Shown: piece after piece, positions 47,467 to 61,779 of the stretch
How the letters are laid out: each line of letters starts with the position of its first letter
Numbering within the stretch: position 1 is the stretch's first letter
From: Panopea generosa
Lineage: Eukaryota; Mollusca; Bivalvia; Adapedonta; Hiatellidae
NCBI GenBank assembly: GCA_029582155.1
Contig: CM055903.1
Coordinates: 38,660,853-38,724,852 of the forward strand
Direction of reading: 5' to 3'
DNA: 64,000 bases
The notes under the pieces: generated by a model
What the model saw: the letters and a program-made list of their open reading frames with translations, nothing else
Databases searched by the model: none
What the model was told of the DNA's origin: nothing
Program-made: the position numbers and the translations under genes

Positions 47467-48344
47467 AATCAACATATTTTATGAAAATTAATGCTAAGTT
47501 AGACATGAAAAATCCTGACTTACAGTTAACTACATAATATTTAGCTAATTACCTGATTTGCTTATTTAAACTAGCAAAATTATCCATTACACAAACTTAG
47601 GCTTGAGTAATTGGCCAATACATTGATGGAGTAATTGTTCATTGTAGCAATCATGACTCAAATTAGGACTTCATCCGAGTTGAAGTGCCATGTCTAGTGA
47701 GATATCTTGTGGATTTTAGATAATTTTATACAAACTTTTTTTTACGACTTCTCGAACAGTTGAATTCATGTAACCAATTTAAATATAATATATAATTTAT
47801 AAAGAGAATATTTTACATTTGAATACCTGAACAGTTTCTGTTTTTGTACACTAATAAAAGTGTGCACTAGTGAAAGTATATATGTGTACGCTAGCAGATG
47901 TGTATGCTAGCATAAATGTATGTGTGTAAACTGTACACTAGCAACAGTGTATGATTATGTGTACACCAGTAAATGTTTTATACATGTGTATGCTAGTTTA
48001 TGTTCACTTAGTAAAAAATTGCAATATTGATGTGTGCAGACGAATCATAGGTTGTGTGGGGAATGAAATGTCTGCATATCATCTGTGTGCAGTATTTGAG
48101 ATGTACTGCTAGTTAGTGGAATTTTGCACGCGTGTTCAGCCAATTTTATGCTAGACATAAACTGTAAATATTACCATAGTGTCTTTCATATTTTGATTGT
48201 AGATAGTTATTTGCTAAGAACGTTACCAGTAGTTTAGTATTCTTTTTTATAGTTACCGAAGAATGTACAAAATCGAAAGTACTTTTCTTCAGTTATTTTT
48301 CTATATTTTTTTTTGTTACTCATAAATTCTTATTTTGTTCTTTC

Positions 48345-48350
48345 AATAAA
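48345..48350 (+). terminator. Candidate distal polyadenylation signal
   Basis: AATAAA in TTTCAATAAAATTTAG, after a T-rich stretch and 2.5 kb past the stop. Use of it would put the 30-bp array inside the 3' UTR. Confidence 0.35.
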
Positions 48351-49555
48351 ATTTAGCATTAAAAAATCAACAAAAATATAGATATATATATACTTCTGCT
48401 GACCTTTGATATGTTTCATATTGACCTCTGTTGAGGTCAAATTTATTAACCTTTCTGGTCGGTTGTCTAAGCTGGGAAGGAGTTAGGATTAATTTTTATT
48501 ACCGGTACTTAATCTTTTATTTTTAGTTTACAAAATGAAGAGTTTCCATAATCATAGAATACAATTAACTGTGAGATTAGCAAGTATAAAAATAAACTTA
48601 CATGCATGTTGTCCAGGATATCGTAAATTTTCTTATACATTTCTTATACTCCTGCAAGGCAACATAATGCTTAAATTAAAAAAAAAATTAAAAACTCTGA
48701 TAATAATAATCAGTTAAAAATTTAATAATTATTTAATAGGAATTAAATGATATGTTAAGGTATGATTAAAAACAACTTTGTATAGTCTTATCAGCCCCAT
48801 TTCTCATCAATGTTCTCTAAAGTTATGACAACTTTGTGTTTTCTTGTCTTCTTATGTAAAACAAGTGCAACCAGTAAAATATCAGACTTGTAAAATACAA
48901 ACATAAACAAATGATAGTATGAAGGGGGAACTAACGGGGATGAGGTCATTTTATTTTTATGAGTATTTTTAATTTTTTATATTGCATTTCTGTGAGGTGG
49001 GGTTGGGCATATTATTAACTTCTAATAATTGTTTGTTTGTTGAATGAGTGGATAGTTATACAGTTGTGGCCGGGATGTGTTGGCCATTAGGCATGTACCA
49101 GGACATAAAACTGTGAAAATTATATCCAAACATAATAATGGTTTTACTTGTCTAGCTTCAATTATATACAGTAGTCATGTAGATATATCCGTGTTGTGAA
49201 CTAGAAATCTCCAGTTTGTTGTCACGTATAGTGCTTAACATTTGCTCAAGACACTTAACTGTGAAGTTATTTTTTCATTGCTTGCTAAATTTCATCATAT
49301 GTTACTTCAGGAATGGTGCGTCTCCTGGTACTTGGGGAGCAAATGTATTTGCAAATTTATTTGTCATTAGTTATGAATTTCGCCATTTATATATTCATTT
49401 TACTGTAAAAAAATGTGTAGAAAAGTTTTAAACAGATAACCAAACAGTTTTTGCCTGTTTCTTTTGCTAGTATTAAATAATTGTGTGTAAATAAGATAAT
49501 TATTTGTAATAAAAGTAGGGCAATACATAACAGATTTGAAGCATGTTTAGGTTGT
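48351..49555. other. No gene seen
   Basis: AT-rich intergenic or distal 3' UTR sequence. Small ORFs have no recognisable motifs. Confidence 0.5.
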
Positions 49556-49559
49556 CATT

Positions 49560-49728
49560 CATTGGTTATATTATGTTACATTTTGATACATCATGTTACA
49601 TTTTGATACATTGTGTTACATTTTGATACATTAGGTTACATTTTCATACATTACATTACATTTTCATACATAACGTTACATTTTGATACAGAATGTTACA
49701 TTTTGATACAGAATGTTACATTTTACAT
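49560..49728. repeat. 20-bp tandem array, about 8 copies
   Basis: Unit TTACATTTTGATACATTATG with single-base variants. Confidence 0.9.
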
Positions 49729-50052
49729 TGCCGTATATTAGTTTACAAAATTGGGAAACATTCTACACATGTTATCTGCTCAAGGCTGTGTATTTATCAT
49801 CACTGAATTCAAGTTTAATCAATACCATTGTTTCAAGGTCATGTTTGAGGGAGAAAGGTTAGTCTATCCCAAATCAGGTCTATTAAGTACCATAGAGAGT
49901 GTTTGACCACTACACAAGGCATACAACTGTTTTGTACCATATCAGTCAGCACTGTACCCTAAATGAACTGTAGTACAAAATGGTACCCTAAAAAGACTAA
50001 GGTACATGAATCAGTAATAATTCAGTGAATTAAATGTTGTAGTTTAAATACT
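49729..50052. other. No gene seen
   Basis: Unremarkable AT-rich sequence with some GTACCCTA-like repeats near 49935-50000. Confidence 0.4.
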
Positions 50053-50308
50053 TGAGGGGTCCTCTGTGGCCCAGGGGTCTAAGGCACCGTCTCCAGATCA
50101 CTTACCTCAAACTGCTAAGGTTGTAGGTTAGAGTCCCTCTCGCTCCAAAAACTTTATGTGAGAAAGTTTTCAGTTATGTGTGGAAGGGCGGTGGTTCTAC
50201 TTAATCTGAATCAGTATGAGGTCTTCCACCACCACTAAAACTGGATAAGCCATATATAACCTGAAATGTGTTAGAAATGGCGTTGAACCCCATTAAAAAA
50301 AAAATGAA
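50053..50308 (+). repeat. tRNA-derived SINE, family S1
   Basis: Head GTCCTCTGTGGCCCAGGGGT and GGTTAGAGTCCCTCTC, body GAGGTCTTCCACCACCACTA, tail GTTAGAAATGGCGTTGAACC and an A-rich run. The most complete copy in the window. Confidence 0.8.
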
Positions 50309-50317
50309 ATCATTAAT

Positions 50318-50495
50318 GAACCTGTGTGGCCGAGTGGGTCTACTGGCCACTTTTCTTTCACTGCTGAGGTTGTGGATTTGAGGCAGCCCAGTCAAAGAAC
50401 TTATGTGAAGAAATTTGCCATTTACTTGCAGAAGGTCGGTGGTACTTCTGAAATTCATTATGAGGTCTTCTTCCACCAATAAAACTTGATAGACA
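50318..50495 (+). repeat. tRNA-derived SINE, S1, truncated tail
   Basis: Head CCTGTGTGGCCGAGTGGGTC, body GAGGTCTTCTTCCACCAATA. It sits directly after the previous copy, in the same orientation, perhaps inserted at its A-rich end. Confidence 0.75.
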
Positions 50496-52485
50496 GTCCC
50501 TTGTATTCAACAGTAGATGTGGATTGCTACATAAGCACTGACTATAGATATCAAAATTACCTGTTATCAATAGTTTGCACATGACATTAAATTTTACAGT
50601 TCATTTCTCAGTTAAACTGGTTCTGAATGAAATTAAATAAGAAATGGATCAGTGTATAATTATATCATAAACAGGCCACCCTAGAGGGTGGGAAGCTGCA
50701 GCGGAATTGAGGAATACTGTCTTAAGCGTAATATCAATAAGTTAAGTTACTATGGTTCATTACTGTGCTTTGAAGATACAAGGAGCAAGACAGCAACAGG
50801 ACTTTCCATTCATTTTGTATACATATAAATTTAACAAGAAGGTTTTGTCAGATGATCTTGTAAATGAAGCGTATTTCTGCAATATACATGTAACATAGGG
50901 CAACAATGATACTTTGTATTTACAAAATGTCTACAAAAGTGGATCTACTGCTGGAATTCATACCCATGTTCTCATATAAATGATAATCTACGATCAATGT
51001 TTTCATATAGTTTTACTTAAAAGGTAAATGACAGCCTGTGTAAACCTTGTTGAGAATTTTGACCACAATTTTTTGAAGTGTATGTATATCTTTTTTGCTG
51101 TCTAAGGGGTGAGATGGATACTTGAGACGGGAAAGTTTGGAGATAAACAGGTGAAAGGAGATGTGAAATAGATAATGGAAACTGGTCAACCTGGGCTACA
51201 CTATTTAGGATTTGGGGAGGTACCAGTCAATATAGTGGGGAGGTTTGCTCAATCCCATCTCCTGTTCCTTTGTTACAATATCAGATTAATGCATACATTT
51301 TACATGGTACTGAACAAGACCAGGCATTAACATGATGGTTGTGGTCCAGTCAATTTTTGCCGACGACGTTTGAGCATTTGAATTTGTGTGAGAAGCAAGT
51401 TCTTTCTCATTAATATCTTTTTACACAAGAAATTCATCTTATTTTATAGCCATAACAGTATTTACATTGAACCTTTTTATATGCTTAATCGTAATGCATG
51501 GATTGGATTGGCAATTTGTAAATAAAAGGTAACGGTAATAAGTTATGACAGTACTTTTATGTACAAGGATGCAACATGTTAATCAGTTAGTATCAATTAG
51601 ACAAATGATATTAATCATTGATTTGAATTTTTATTTTTAAGACAAGAATACACAAAATTTAAGCTTTAAATAGTTAAATTTCATTAGGTCATCCCATACT
51701 TGACTAAAGTCAAGGAGTTGATTTCTAACACCAATATTTACACTTGTTACACGTGCCATTTATTTGCTTGATTAAAAGAATGATTGAAATTGACTTTTTA
51801 CGAAATGTCCCTAGTTATTGTGTCCTTTTGTTAGTTGGGGCATGTATGAGTAAAGGGTTTTGAGCAATACATGTTATTAGCTTAATACACTAAGTTATCC
51901 AAAACATCTTAATCTGTTTAGAGTAGAAGAAACATTTTACCAGTATAAAATGTATTACCTGAAAAATTTCACATAAAAATATGTTGTCTATACACAGAAA
52001 AGTGTTGCATTGAAATGCTGTGACAGTCAATCTTTGCAATCTTTTTAAAATCGTTACAATTATATACCACAGAAAGTTGACTTTTTCTAATTTTTAATTT
52101 TCATTTTTACCTCTCCAGTTATGCATACAAAATTTAAAAAAAAAAATTCTTCAAATATGCACCCCGCATTGGATTTATGATGGTGTTAAATAAGAAACGA
52201 TGAATAATTTAAATGTACAAATTCTCATACCATGTTTTATATTTGTGTATGTTATGTAAGAAAATTGATACATGCGTGTAAAAATAATTTTGTAGTTCAT
52301 CATGTGGGCGCTTGTAGCCATATCTTAGATAAGGAAGTTTACGTTTTGTAAAGATTTATGTTCAGCGTGGCTTGTATGAACGGCAGTAGTGTGAATGTAT
52401 GTTATCTACAACAGTTGAATGTGTGATCAAGGGCACAAGGTTTCATGTCATATGTAAAAAATAATCTTTGGACAAATTCGTCCAT
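50496..52485. other. No gene seen
   Basis: About 2 kb of AT-rich sequence with no repeat family or coding region that I recognise on either strand. Confidence 0.5.
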
Positions 52486-52556
52486 ATATATATACTAGTA
52501 TATATATACACATATATCTGTATTTGTGTGTATATATATATGTTTATGTATATGCA
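52486..52556. repeat. AT/GT-rich simple repeat
   Basis: Stretches of TATATATATA and CATATATATCTG with TGTGTGTATATATATATG; dinucleotide microsatellite. Confidence 0.8.
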
Positions 52557-52739
52557 TTTTTGTTATGCAATTACAATTATTTAGAATGAAAATACCTGCA
52601 ATTTATACAAAAAATAATAAAATAATGTAAAGAAATGTACAGTTTGTTATGTGTATGGTAACCAGCTATGTATATGTAGTTCTACTCTTAGTTTAACAGA
52701 AAGTGATGGAAATAGACAAGTGTAAAAAAGTAGACAACC

Positions 52740-53060
52740 AGGATGAAAACATACCTGGGGGTGAAAACAGACACAGGGTGAAATCAGACACAGATAGACA
52801 ACATATATTCATGGTGAAAATATACTTGGGGTGAAAACAGACACAGGGTGAAATCAGACACAGGCAAGATGGGAAACAGACACAAACAGGGTGAAAACAG
52901 ACACAGACAGCATGAAAACATACAAAGACAGGATTGGGACACAGACATGGTGCGCAAACACAGACATGAATAAACGGACAGACTGAGCAAAAGCAGACAC
53001 TGACGGAGAAAACAGTCAGTGAAAACAGATAAAAACGGGGAGAAAACGCAGATATGGTGA
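52740..53060. repeat. Irregular repeat of GTGAAAACAGACACAGG
   Basis: Motifs GGTGAAAACAGACACAGGG and GGTGAAATCAGACACAG recur at uneven spacing, decaying to the right. Confidence 0.75.
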
Positions 53061-53084
53061 AAAGGAAAAAAACCTATTGTACCT

Positions 53085-53690
53085 AAACCTATTGTAATTT
53101 GTACCTATTTCTGATTTCTGACAATGAACCTCTAAGTGTGACGTTACCGACGAGAGGTGGACCTGGGTCTTGCACACGAGACATCCTCTGATTATGTTGA
53201 ACATTTGTGCTATTATTTCAAAATCTGTTAAGGTAGTGGTTTACAAAATATGGATTGGACATGGAATTTTATATTTATTTCTGACCTTGAACCTCCAAGT
53301 GTGACCTTGACTGTTGAGCTATGAACCTGGGTCTTGTGCGTGTCATGTCATATGATCATGGGGAACATTAGTTTTGTGCAATGTTATTTTAAAATCTGTC
53401 CATTGGTTTACAAAATATGAAGGGGGACAAGAAATTGTGTACCTAATTTTTACCTAGAAATTGTGACCTTGATTTATGATCTATGGACCCGGGTCTTGCA
53501 CACATGCTACATCCTCTGATTATAGTGAGCATTTGTGCCATACCATTTCAAAATCTGTCGAGAAGTTTGCAAGACATGGAGCGGACACAAAATTTTGTAC
53601 CTATTTCTGACCTTGAACCTCTGACCTTGACCTTTGAACTATGCATCTGGGTCTTGCGTGTGACAATATTTTGAGTATGGTGAACATGTT
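53085..53690. repeat. About 178-bp tandem repeat, 3-4 copies
   Basis: Recurring blocks CCTATTTCTGACCTTGAACC, GACCTGGGTCTTGCACACG and CATTTCAAAATCTGT about every 178 bp. No coding potential. Confidence 0.8.
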
Positions 53691-54069
53691 ATATCAAAAT
53701 TCTTCTATGCATGCTTGAAACTGTTATAGCCCCGACAAGATCAGATAGACGATTACACACAACTGCCAAGCGGGCTCAACAAAAATGGTTTTGGCTTAAT
53801 AACAAGAGTTCCTCGAAAGTTATCATGATGCAATTTTATTGGTAAATTCCTGCATATAAAGCGAGCCTGGGCATGTTCTCAATAGAGTAGACTTCATCCA
53901 CACCTGATGGAAACTAGAAAACACTGCTGAAATGAAACAGATCAAAGCCAACAAGGGAAAGCTGACCTCACAAATTACATATCCATATTGGAATTAAAAC
54001 ACTCTTGTATCTATATATGTAATACATTTTCCCTTTTTGCTCCATTTATATTGGTCAAAATATCATTTT

Positions 54070-54290
54070 TTAATGGAGTTCAACCCCATTTCCAACATAT
54101 TACCAGTGGTATAAATTGTATTCGGTTTAATTGCTGGGCGAAGACCTCAAATAGAATAGGAGTAACCATTTTGTTCTTTCACAAATATGTGAGACTTTCT
54201 GACCCAAGTTTTTAGATCAGATTGGGCTCAAACCCTTAGCTTCAGCAATGAGAGGCAAGTCTTAGACCACTTATCTAAGGAGAATCCTGA
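54070..54290 (-). repeat. SINE S1-like, inverted
   Basis: GGAGTTCAACCCCATTTCCA is the complement of the S1 tail; the head GGCTCAAACCCTTAGCTTCA is at 54225-54285. Confidence 0.65.
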
Positions 54291-54910
54291 AAGACAATGA
54301 CAAGACAAATATATTCGCCTTATTAAAAAAAAAGTAAGTTTTTGTAGTACAATGTATATACATCGATGCTGACCACACTTAAATATTCAATGCAACAATT
54401 GTAAAATAGATTCCTAATTCCTTTTTCAAACAAAATCCTTTCATTTTAAACCTACGCTGGGAAATGATTAAAGACTGACACTATGATGTAATAAGCAAGA
54501 ACATTTTAATACTTTCTATAGATATTCAATGCAACAATTGTAAATATTGTATTGTATCTTTATTTCATTCATTTTTTTACATATTTAAACAAATCAACTA
54601 TTCAAAAACGTCTTGCTCGGGGCACTCGTTTCAGCTATAGTTTTGTATGACTTTTATAAATAAAATTTCAGTGGCATGCTAGTATATATAAATGAGTTAT
54701 CAGAAAGCTATGCATTTTACTGGAAAATAATCTTACTTCTGAAATCTGTCCAGTAAAACAAATTTTATTGCAAAAACTGATTTTAATTAAATGAGGAAAA
54801 TAAAAGCAAATTTAGTGTTGTCAAAATAGTAAACATTAAGATATTTTGCTATGGCCTCCAACTGGCTTCAAATACGGTAAAGCTTTTATATAGGCATTTG
54901 ACACATTCTT
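54291..54910. other. No gene seen
   Basis: AT-rich; two partial repeats of TATTCAATGCAACAATTGTA at 54385 and 54525. Confidence 0.4.
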
Positions 54911-55202
54911 AAACAAGAGTTGTCAGAAGACCAACAAAGCTCGCCTCTGGGTGTCTAAGTCCAAAAAGGGCCATAACTGTGCCAAAATGCAATCCAGAGT
55001 TATGGTTTTTGTCTCTGAGTGTTCCATTGATGATGGTGAACACACATGCAAAGTTTCATTCACATGCAATCAGTGGTTGCATAGATATCTTAAAACTTAA
55101 ATGCAAAAGTTTAACCTGGGTGTCTACAGACACCGCCGCCGACAACGCTGACTACGACATCGGGGTCATGACAATAGCTCTCCTTGGACTTCGTCCTGGC
55201 AA
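54911..55202. repeat. Unclassified interspersed repeat
   Basis: AACAAGAGTTGTCAGAAGAC at the left and GCTCTCCTTGGACTTCGTCC at the right, with GACACCGCCGCCGACAACGC between. The last part resembles a repeat I associate with molluscan genomes, but the class is unknown. The ORF through it is not convincing. Confidence 0.45.
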
Positions 55203-55259
55203 GCTAAAAAGTTTAAAATATTTTTCAGAATTTTTTTTTTTTTTTTCAAAATAATCGTC

Positions 55260-56020
55260 CATCAAATACATATTTTTGAGATATTTAAAAAAATATTCAA
55301 CTGATTTATAACTCAATAAATTGTCATTACAAAATCAAAACAAACATTTGGCTGAACCATGCACCCTTAACAGTAATTACCTGAACTACCTAGTTCTTGA
55401 TGTCAATGGTGAAACTAAAAAACAAACATATTCTGCCTGATTATATAACATGTGATATTTACATGGAGGTAATTCATAACAGATCTACACTGGAATGGTG
55501 AGGAGTAAAGCAATAATAAAGAAAGCGCATTTACATTTACTTACTCAGAGCCCAACAAAGTAGACTCCTCAGGCCCATTTCACTAACCTTTATAAGTCTT
55601 AAGATATGTGCATGAACAAATTGTGACACCTAGAAACGTTCCATTTGCACAGTATTTTTGCAAATAGTTTTTTTTTTTAATTTCTTTTTTCGTAATTTCA
55701 AGTTTTACAGTAAAAAGTTCATTAACTTGCAAATGTTAGTGAAACAGGCCCCCGGTGTTAGCAGCAAGTGAAACTGAGATCAAAACAATCATTTTAGCAG
55801 AATCCTAAAGTAATGTTGATAATAGTCGTTTGACAGTAATATGCCACGGTTAAAAAGAATTGACTATTGGAATTTGTTTACAAAATGGAAATGGAACCAG
55901 ACAATTTTGCTATAAAGTCACCAAACCATTCCTATCTAGATATTTAAAGGACATGACAACTGCAACAAAAGGATTGTATGAAACTATACACTTGATTCTG
56001 TTTGCAACACGAAAAATAAA
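55260..56020. other. No gene seen
   Basis: AT-rich sequence without recognisable features. Confidence 0.4.
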
Positions 56021-56021
56021 T

Positions 56022-56185
56022 AATTACACAAAAACTGCTGTCACTGGCACACTCACATGTAGGAAATAATATAACACAAAAACTGCTGTCACTGGCACAC
56101 TTACATGTAGAAAATAATATTACACAAAAACTGCTGTCACTGGCACACTCACATGTAGAAAATAATATCACACAAAATCTTCAAA
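56022..56185. repeat. About 54-bp tandem repeat, three copies
   Basis: ACACAAAAACTGCTGTCACT and GGCACACTCACATGTAG recur three times at about 54-bp spacing. Confidence 0.85.
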
Positions 56186-56857
56186 ACTGCCACCAATGGC
56201 ATACCTACATATAGGTTAACATATGGCAAGTCAGGGGATGGAAAAGGAAACATCACAGCTTTGATCAACTTTTTTCATGCCAGAGAATCTAAATCATCCA
56301 CCAAGAGCCATCAGAAAATAGACATATACGTATTATTTCTATATTAATTAACACACACCACAATTTCAGTATCTGGCCCCTTATTCATTAACTACTTTAA
56401 CTGAGTACATGTAATACTAGGTTAAGAACCACTTCATGAGACTATAGAAATGTTTCTGTTAGCACGAACGTCCACTCTGGCATTGATCGGAAATGATTTT
56501 TTTTAACAAAAATTAAGTGGAAGAGCCATAACTCCTGTAAAGCTTTAACTCATGTTTGACCGACAATGACAAATATTAAGCTTGACATGTATTTAATAAT
56601 TATACAGGAAAACACAAAAAAGTTATCAAATACATAATTTTTAACTAGGACATGCAGACAGACAAACAGAAATAACACTTAATGCTCCTAATGACAGGAG
56701 CATGCAAACATATAAATACTTTACAACAAATCTAATTTATATCAATGGATGTTTTGTGACTTGTGACCAGATCAAAGTAACCTGGGTATATAAGATGCTC
56801 AATGACTTGTATTAAGGCCCGTCCACATGTGAAACTTCATGAATTGTTAAATGGGGC

Positions 56858-57000
56858 TTAAAGTCATTTTCCACACATTACAGGTTATATAGTTATGGCA
56901 TTCAGTTTAATTGAAAAATTTAGACCTAATAATGAGTCTGAGTAGAATCACCATCCTTCAGTAAGTAATGATATACTTTCTCATAATGCACAAAGTTGTC
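56858..57000 (-). repeat. SINE S1 tail fragment, inverted
   Basis: GGGGCTTAAAGTCATTTTCC resembles the inverted SINE tail; the tRNA head is missing. Confidence 0.45.
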
Positions 57001-60000
57001 ATGAGACATAACCTTAGACAATACGCACGAGGACCAATGCTAGATGAATAGTTCATTAGTTACCTTGACCTTTTAACAAACTTGCTGTATAACATTATAC
57101 AGAAATACCTGCACGAATGTAACAGCATTCCTTATTATTCCAATAATTGACTTAAATGATAAACAACATTCAATTCATTAAATACTTAATAAGTATGTGT
57201 ATTCTATGGATCTGATTATGATAAAAGATAATTTAACAAATCTTCGTATGAGTAAAAGCACCCTTTACACAATTACAATACATGGACTAATCAAATATAT
57301 TTTCAGCAGAAGCAAAATTTGTGTGAACACATTCAATATCAAGGCCGATTTTTTTTTATATTTGTTAGTTTACAGGTATTTATTTTTAAAAAATATTGTT
57401 GGATGGGCCATCAATTTTTTTGTATTAAAATCAAAAATTTTGTATTGAAATTACCTGTAGAACAAATGATTTTTAATACAAAAAACATAGATAGGCATAA
57501 GTCTTAAAAAAAATTGTGGTACACACGTTTAGTTTTGGCAAGAAAATATCTTTATTTTTACCCCGTTTTATACCATTGGCAGAACAAAATTGAAAGAAAA
57601 ATATTGTTACAAATGGAGACAAAATGGGGATTCTGTTAACCAACAAAAATAACTGGAGAAATCTACAGGGACAACAATAAATCTGTTTTCAAATTGGATA
57701 TAAGGAAGATAGGGAGACTTTTTTCATAGTCAAAAAATATTATCATTAAAAATAAATAAATTAAATATTATACACATACATGTACATGCATTTATCTGGA
57801 TGATATAAAAATAAAATCTGTTTCCATATTTTTTTGAGTAGGCAGTTTTTTTTATCAGCAGGTATGTCGACAGGAAACAAACAGTATTTTTATTTGGCCT
57901 AAGCAAACATTTAAGTAGAAACAAAAATAATGTTCTATATAATGATATGCAAGAACAGAAAACAGTCATATACAAACATAAAACAATATCATTTACATAT
58001 TCAATATCATGAAAATAAATGAAAGACTAAAGTATTTTGTGAATTTTTGAAATAAAACAACTCGGATAATTAAACTGTTTTCTGTACAACACATCTCTGG
58101 TATTATTTTGTCTGTATTTCAAGCATGGAAAGCAATCCAAGACAGACAAGCCTTAATGTTTGAACATGCCTAACTAAATACTTGTATCCATTTATACATG
58201 AAGTTCTATCTATACCGTAACACGTCCTCCCAACGGACACCATGTCAGTCTTTTATAATGACATACATGCCTTCTTAAACAAAACTATGTAATTATATTT
58301 TAAACTATATTTCCTTTGCAAAACCAACACAACATTCAACTTCTTTATTACATGTTTCCATGTACACTCGGGTCCAGTTATAACGCGGTTCTTGGGATCC
58401 ACAAAATGAAATCGCTTTATAAGCGAACCGCGTTATAGAGATAATTACCTTGAAAAAATCAATTGTCGGTTATTCACACCTATCATGCTGACCGACTCTA
58501 AGAGATTGGTATTGTTTGCATTGTAATGTGATACAACACGTATTTGGTTACAACAGATACACATAGATATGTATATTATTAACAAAAAAAAAAGAAAAGA
58601 AAAACGTTTTAAGTGTTTTGATAAAACTAAAACTGGCAGCCATTTCCATTTAACACGGAAGGAGAAAAAAAATGTCTATATAAAAAATAGCGCTTCAATT
58701 TCAACTCAACGTATTAGTGTTAAAATATTAATCAAAGGCCTGAGGGAAGGCTCGCTGCTTGTGTTAATTTGAAAATGTAGGTTTGGAAAATTGGAAAACT
58801 TAGTTAGATTCTGATATGTTAAAAGGCAATTCATTGGGATTTAGAAAAGAATGTGGTGTGTTTAATATTTCTTTTGTGTATCTGTATAAATAATCTCCTG
58901 CATACAGTACTGAGTCCATATCAATACTTTTCCAATAGTAGCTATCAAACAGTTTTAATAATGCATTTGAAAAAAATGCAAACACCATGGTACACACCGT
59001 CTTCCCTGTGAAAACTGACTAAATATTTGATGACCCTGGTGAAATATCCATTTCAGGACATTTTGTAAACTGGTAACGTGGTGGTCCAGGATTCCTTTCC
59101 ACATCTCCACATAAAAGTTATCAACATGAACAACCTATATTAAAGCTTCACAAACAAACCTTCATATTCTGATGTTTGACTTTTTGATACAGTACTAATC
59201 GACACATGCTTCCAAGAAAAACTACCAATTTTACATCTCCACTGCTCAATATCTATCCCCATTATTTCATCAAAAAAAAGAATGTACCGCTTTAAAGTGT
59301 CTTTTAATAAGTGCAAACAACCACCAACAATGAATAAATACTTGTTTATTTAAAAAATTGTTAAATCCTTTAAAAAAAACTCAAATATACAATTCAAATG
59401 GGTCATCTGAATTCTTAACTTGTCCAACTCCTCAAGCAAGAATTTCAATGATTCAGCTCCAGATATATATTATGTTTTAACTTCAACTCTTGAGTTTGTT
59501 TTTCCATGTCTGGCAATCATATATTTTGTGCTACAGTCAAGGGACATAATTATTCGCCACCTGCTAAACAGCTGATTTACCAGGGAGTGTGTACTGGTTT
59601 AAATTATACTGTGCGCTATAAATAGGTGCATATAGTTTATAGTGAAATAGGTCAACGGAGAGTTTAGCATCACTTGATGACATAATACACACTGTTTAAG
59701 CTGTCTACTGTGTTTACATGTAAATTTTTTATTGTTAGAAAAATGGTTCCAAAATCAAAAGAATTGAGTAGTGATGTACAACTCCAGTCAATATTAATAT
59801 CTCCAGTTCAATAGTTACAATTTATGGATAACGAAACGCATTCAGCACAAAATGTTCTTGATTGTCCGAGAATATACGACACATATCCATAACTCTTTGT
59901 CTAGACCAAAACAAACATGACCTACTTATAGATTTACGTATATTGACTTGAGTTATGTTCGATTCTCATATAGGTTTCAATCAACAATATAAATAATCAA

Positions 60001-61330
60001 TTAATAGCATTATAAACGGTGTTGCATGACCTACATTTAATCAATCTAAAAAATACAACACAGAAACACAACAAACATAACGGTTGGATGACCTAATTAA
60101 CCGTTAAATATGTTCATCAAAACACTGCCTGCATAAGATGACAGATTGGTGCGTTTTTCTATAAACAACAAATGTAGCCCCGAACCTTATTTCATTATTT
60201 TACTATCAAAATTAAGAGGCCAATCCGTTGTGAATAAAATTACACTAACAATCACTGTTTACTCAAACTATGTGTTATTATATTGAAAACATGTCAATAA
60301 TGATTACATGTTGAATGGTGTAAGAGATTATATCCCCCCACCAGATGACGTCACTATGCATAGTAGTAAATGTGTAAAACAATTCTTTATGAATGAAAAT
60401 TGCCGCTTATATAGTGCACAGTGAGATTAGTGTATTCTTCCGCATTTTCCATGGAAATTGTATGCTTCCTGTATCGTATTTTTAAACATTTGTAAAGAAA
60501 AATATCTGCAATAAATTAAAAAACTTTGAATCTTTTGTTGTATAATACGTCCTCTGCAACGGTAAATGCGTTTTGAAACTTGTGAACTACTTTATCGGTC
60601 GGATGAGTATGGCGGTTCCTGCCAAACATAGTTTGTATAACAGATTGCTAGGGCTGCACGACAGCTATGGAAGTCCAAAAATGAGATCAAGGGTATCTAC
60701 AACAATAAAATAATAGAAATAAGTTTGTGTTTATGATGTGATAAAATACCAGCGGTATATTTATACCTGTCATTTGTGTGGTTGCTTGATCACTCGATAA
60801 TAACAAAGTTTGCATATGGCTTCTGTGTTTGGCATGTGTCAGCATTTATTGAAGCACTCGGATTACTACAAACTGTTAATAGTCAATGCTGGCATGAATC
60901 AATCACTTACACTATCCTTTAAACCACCATTATAACGGTTTGTTCTAACAAAGCTAATTGGTGAGTATGAAGATGAGCGATTATCAAATCCAAATATGGC
61001 AACGATATATTGTTTGGTTGTCATTTTATCATTCACGCAGATTTTCAAGTATTATATCATGTTATTCCCCCCCCACCCTCCCCTGCCGAAAAAATATATA
61101 ACACATCTCTACTATGCTGTAGCCAGAGACCAAAATAACACATCATTCAACTTCTTTATGACAGGTTTCCGTGTGTTATCTACTTTACTATTTTGAGCCA
61201 GAGACCAAAATAACACATTCTCTTCCATTTAAACTACATACAGACCTTCTTGACTAAACCAGCATAGTGAACCACATACTGAACCATCAAAACAAAATGT
61301 CTTTTGTGGATTATAGAGTTTTAAACTACA
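57001..61330. other. No gene seen; one small inverted repeat
   Basis: Long AT-rich stretch with no coding block I recognise. At 58375-58440 a short palindromic piece (AGTTATAACGCGGTTCTTGG with GAACCGCGTTATAGAG) resembles the end of a pogo-like transposon. No other feature is supported. Confidence 0.5.
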
Positions 61331-61520
61331 GCCTTCCTGGCTATACCTATTAGAACAAAACATTAATATATACAGTTTTAAACTACAGCCTTCCTGACTA
61401 TACCTATTAGTAACAAAACATTAATATATACAGTTTTAAACAACAGCCTTCCTGACTATACCTATTAGTAACAAAACATTAATATAAACAGTTTTAAACA
61501 AGTCTTCTTGACTGAACCTG
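61330..61520. repeat. 58-bp tandem repeat, three copies
   Basis: CAGTTTTAAACTACAGCCTT, CCTGACTATACCTATTAG and AACAAAACATTAATATA recur three times with a fourth partial copy. Confidence 0.9.
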
Positions 61521-61549
61521 TTACAAAATGTCTTAATCTTCTATTCAGT

Positions 61550-61779
61550 TTAGCCCTTTACTCCATATATACATTTTTTCCCGCACCAATCACAGAAGGC
61601 CTTTGAAAACAGTGCAGGAAGAGTTCAGATTGCTCGTAACAAGCAATCTGAACTCTTCCTGCATTGTTTTTCACTCTGTCATTTAATATAAACATAATTC
61701 ACCCATTACTGATATATGGTGAATTAATGCTTTCAATATTAGAGGTGTCCAAAGGTGTCTATATGAAGTAAAGGGTTAA
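61550..61779. mobile_element. TTAA-type hairpin MITE, copy 5
   Basis: Same structure as copies 1-4; the left end is mutated to TTAGCCCTTTAC, the right end is GTAAAGGGTTAA. The central inverted repeat is the best preserved of the five (arms at about 61603-61636 and 61640-61673). Confidence 0.85.

Noticed and set aside
55100..55254. Coding region around a GC-richer stretch
   Set aside because: The sequence resembles a dispersed repeat and the ORF has no domain signature or splice sites.
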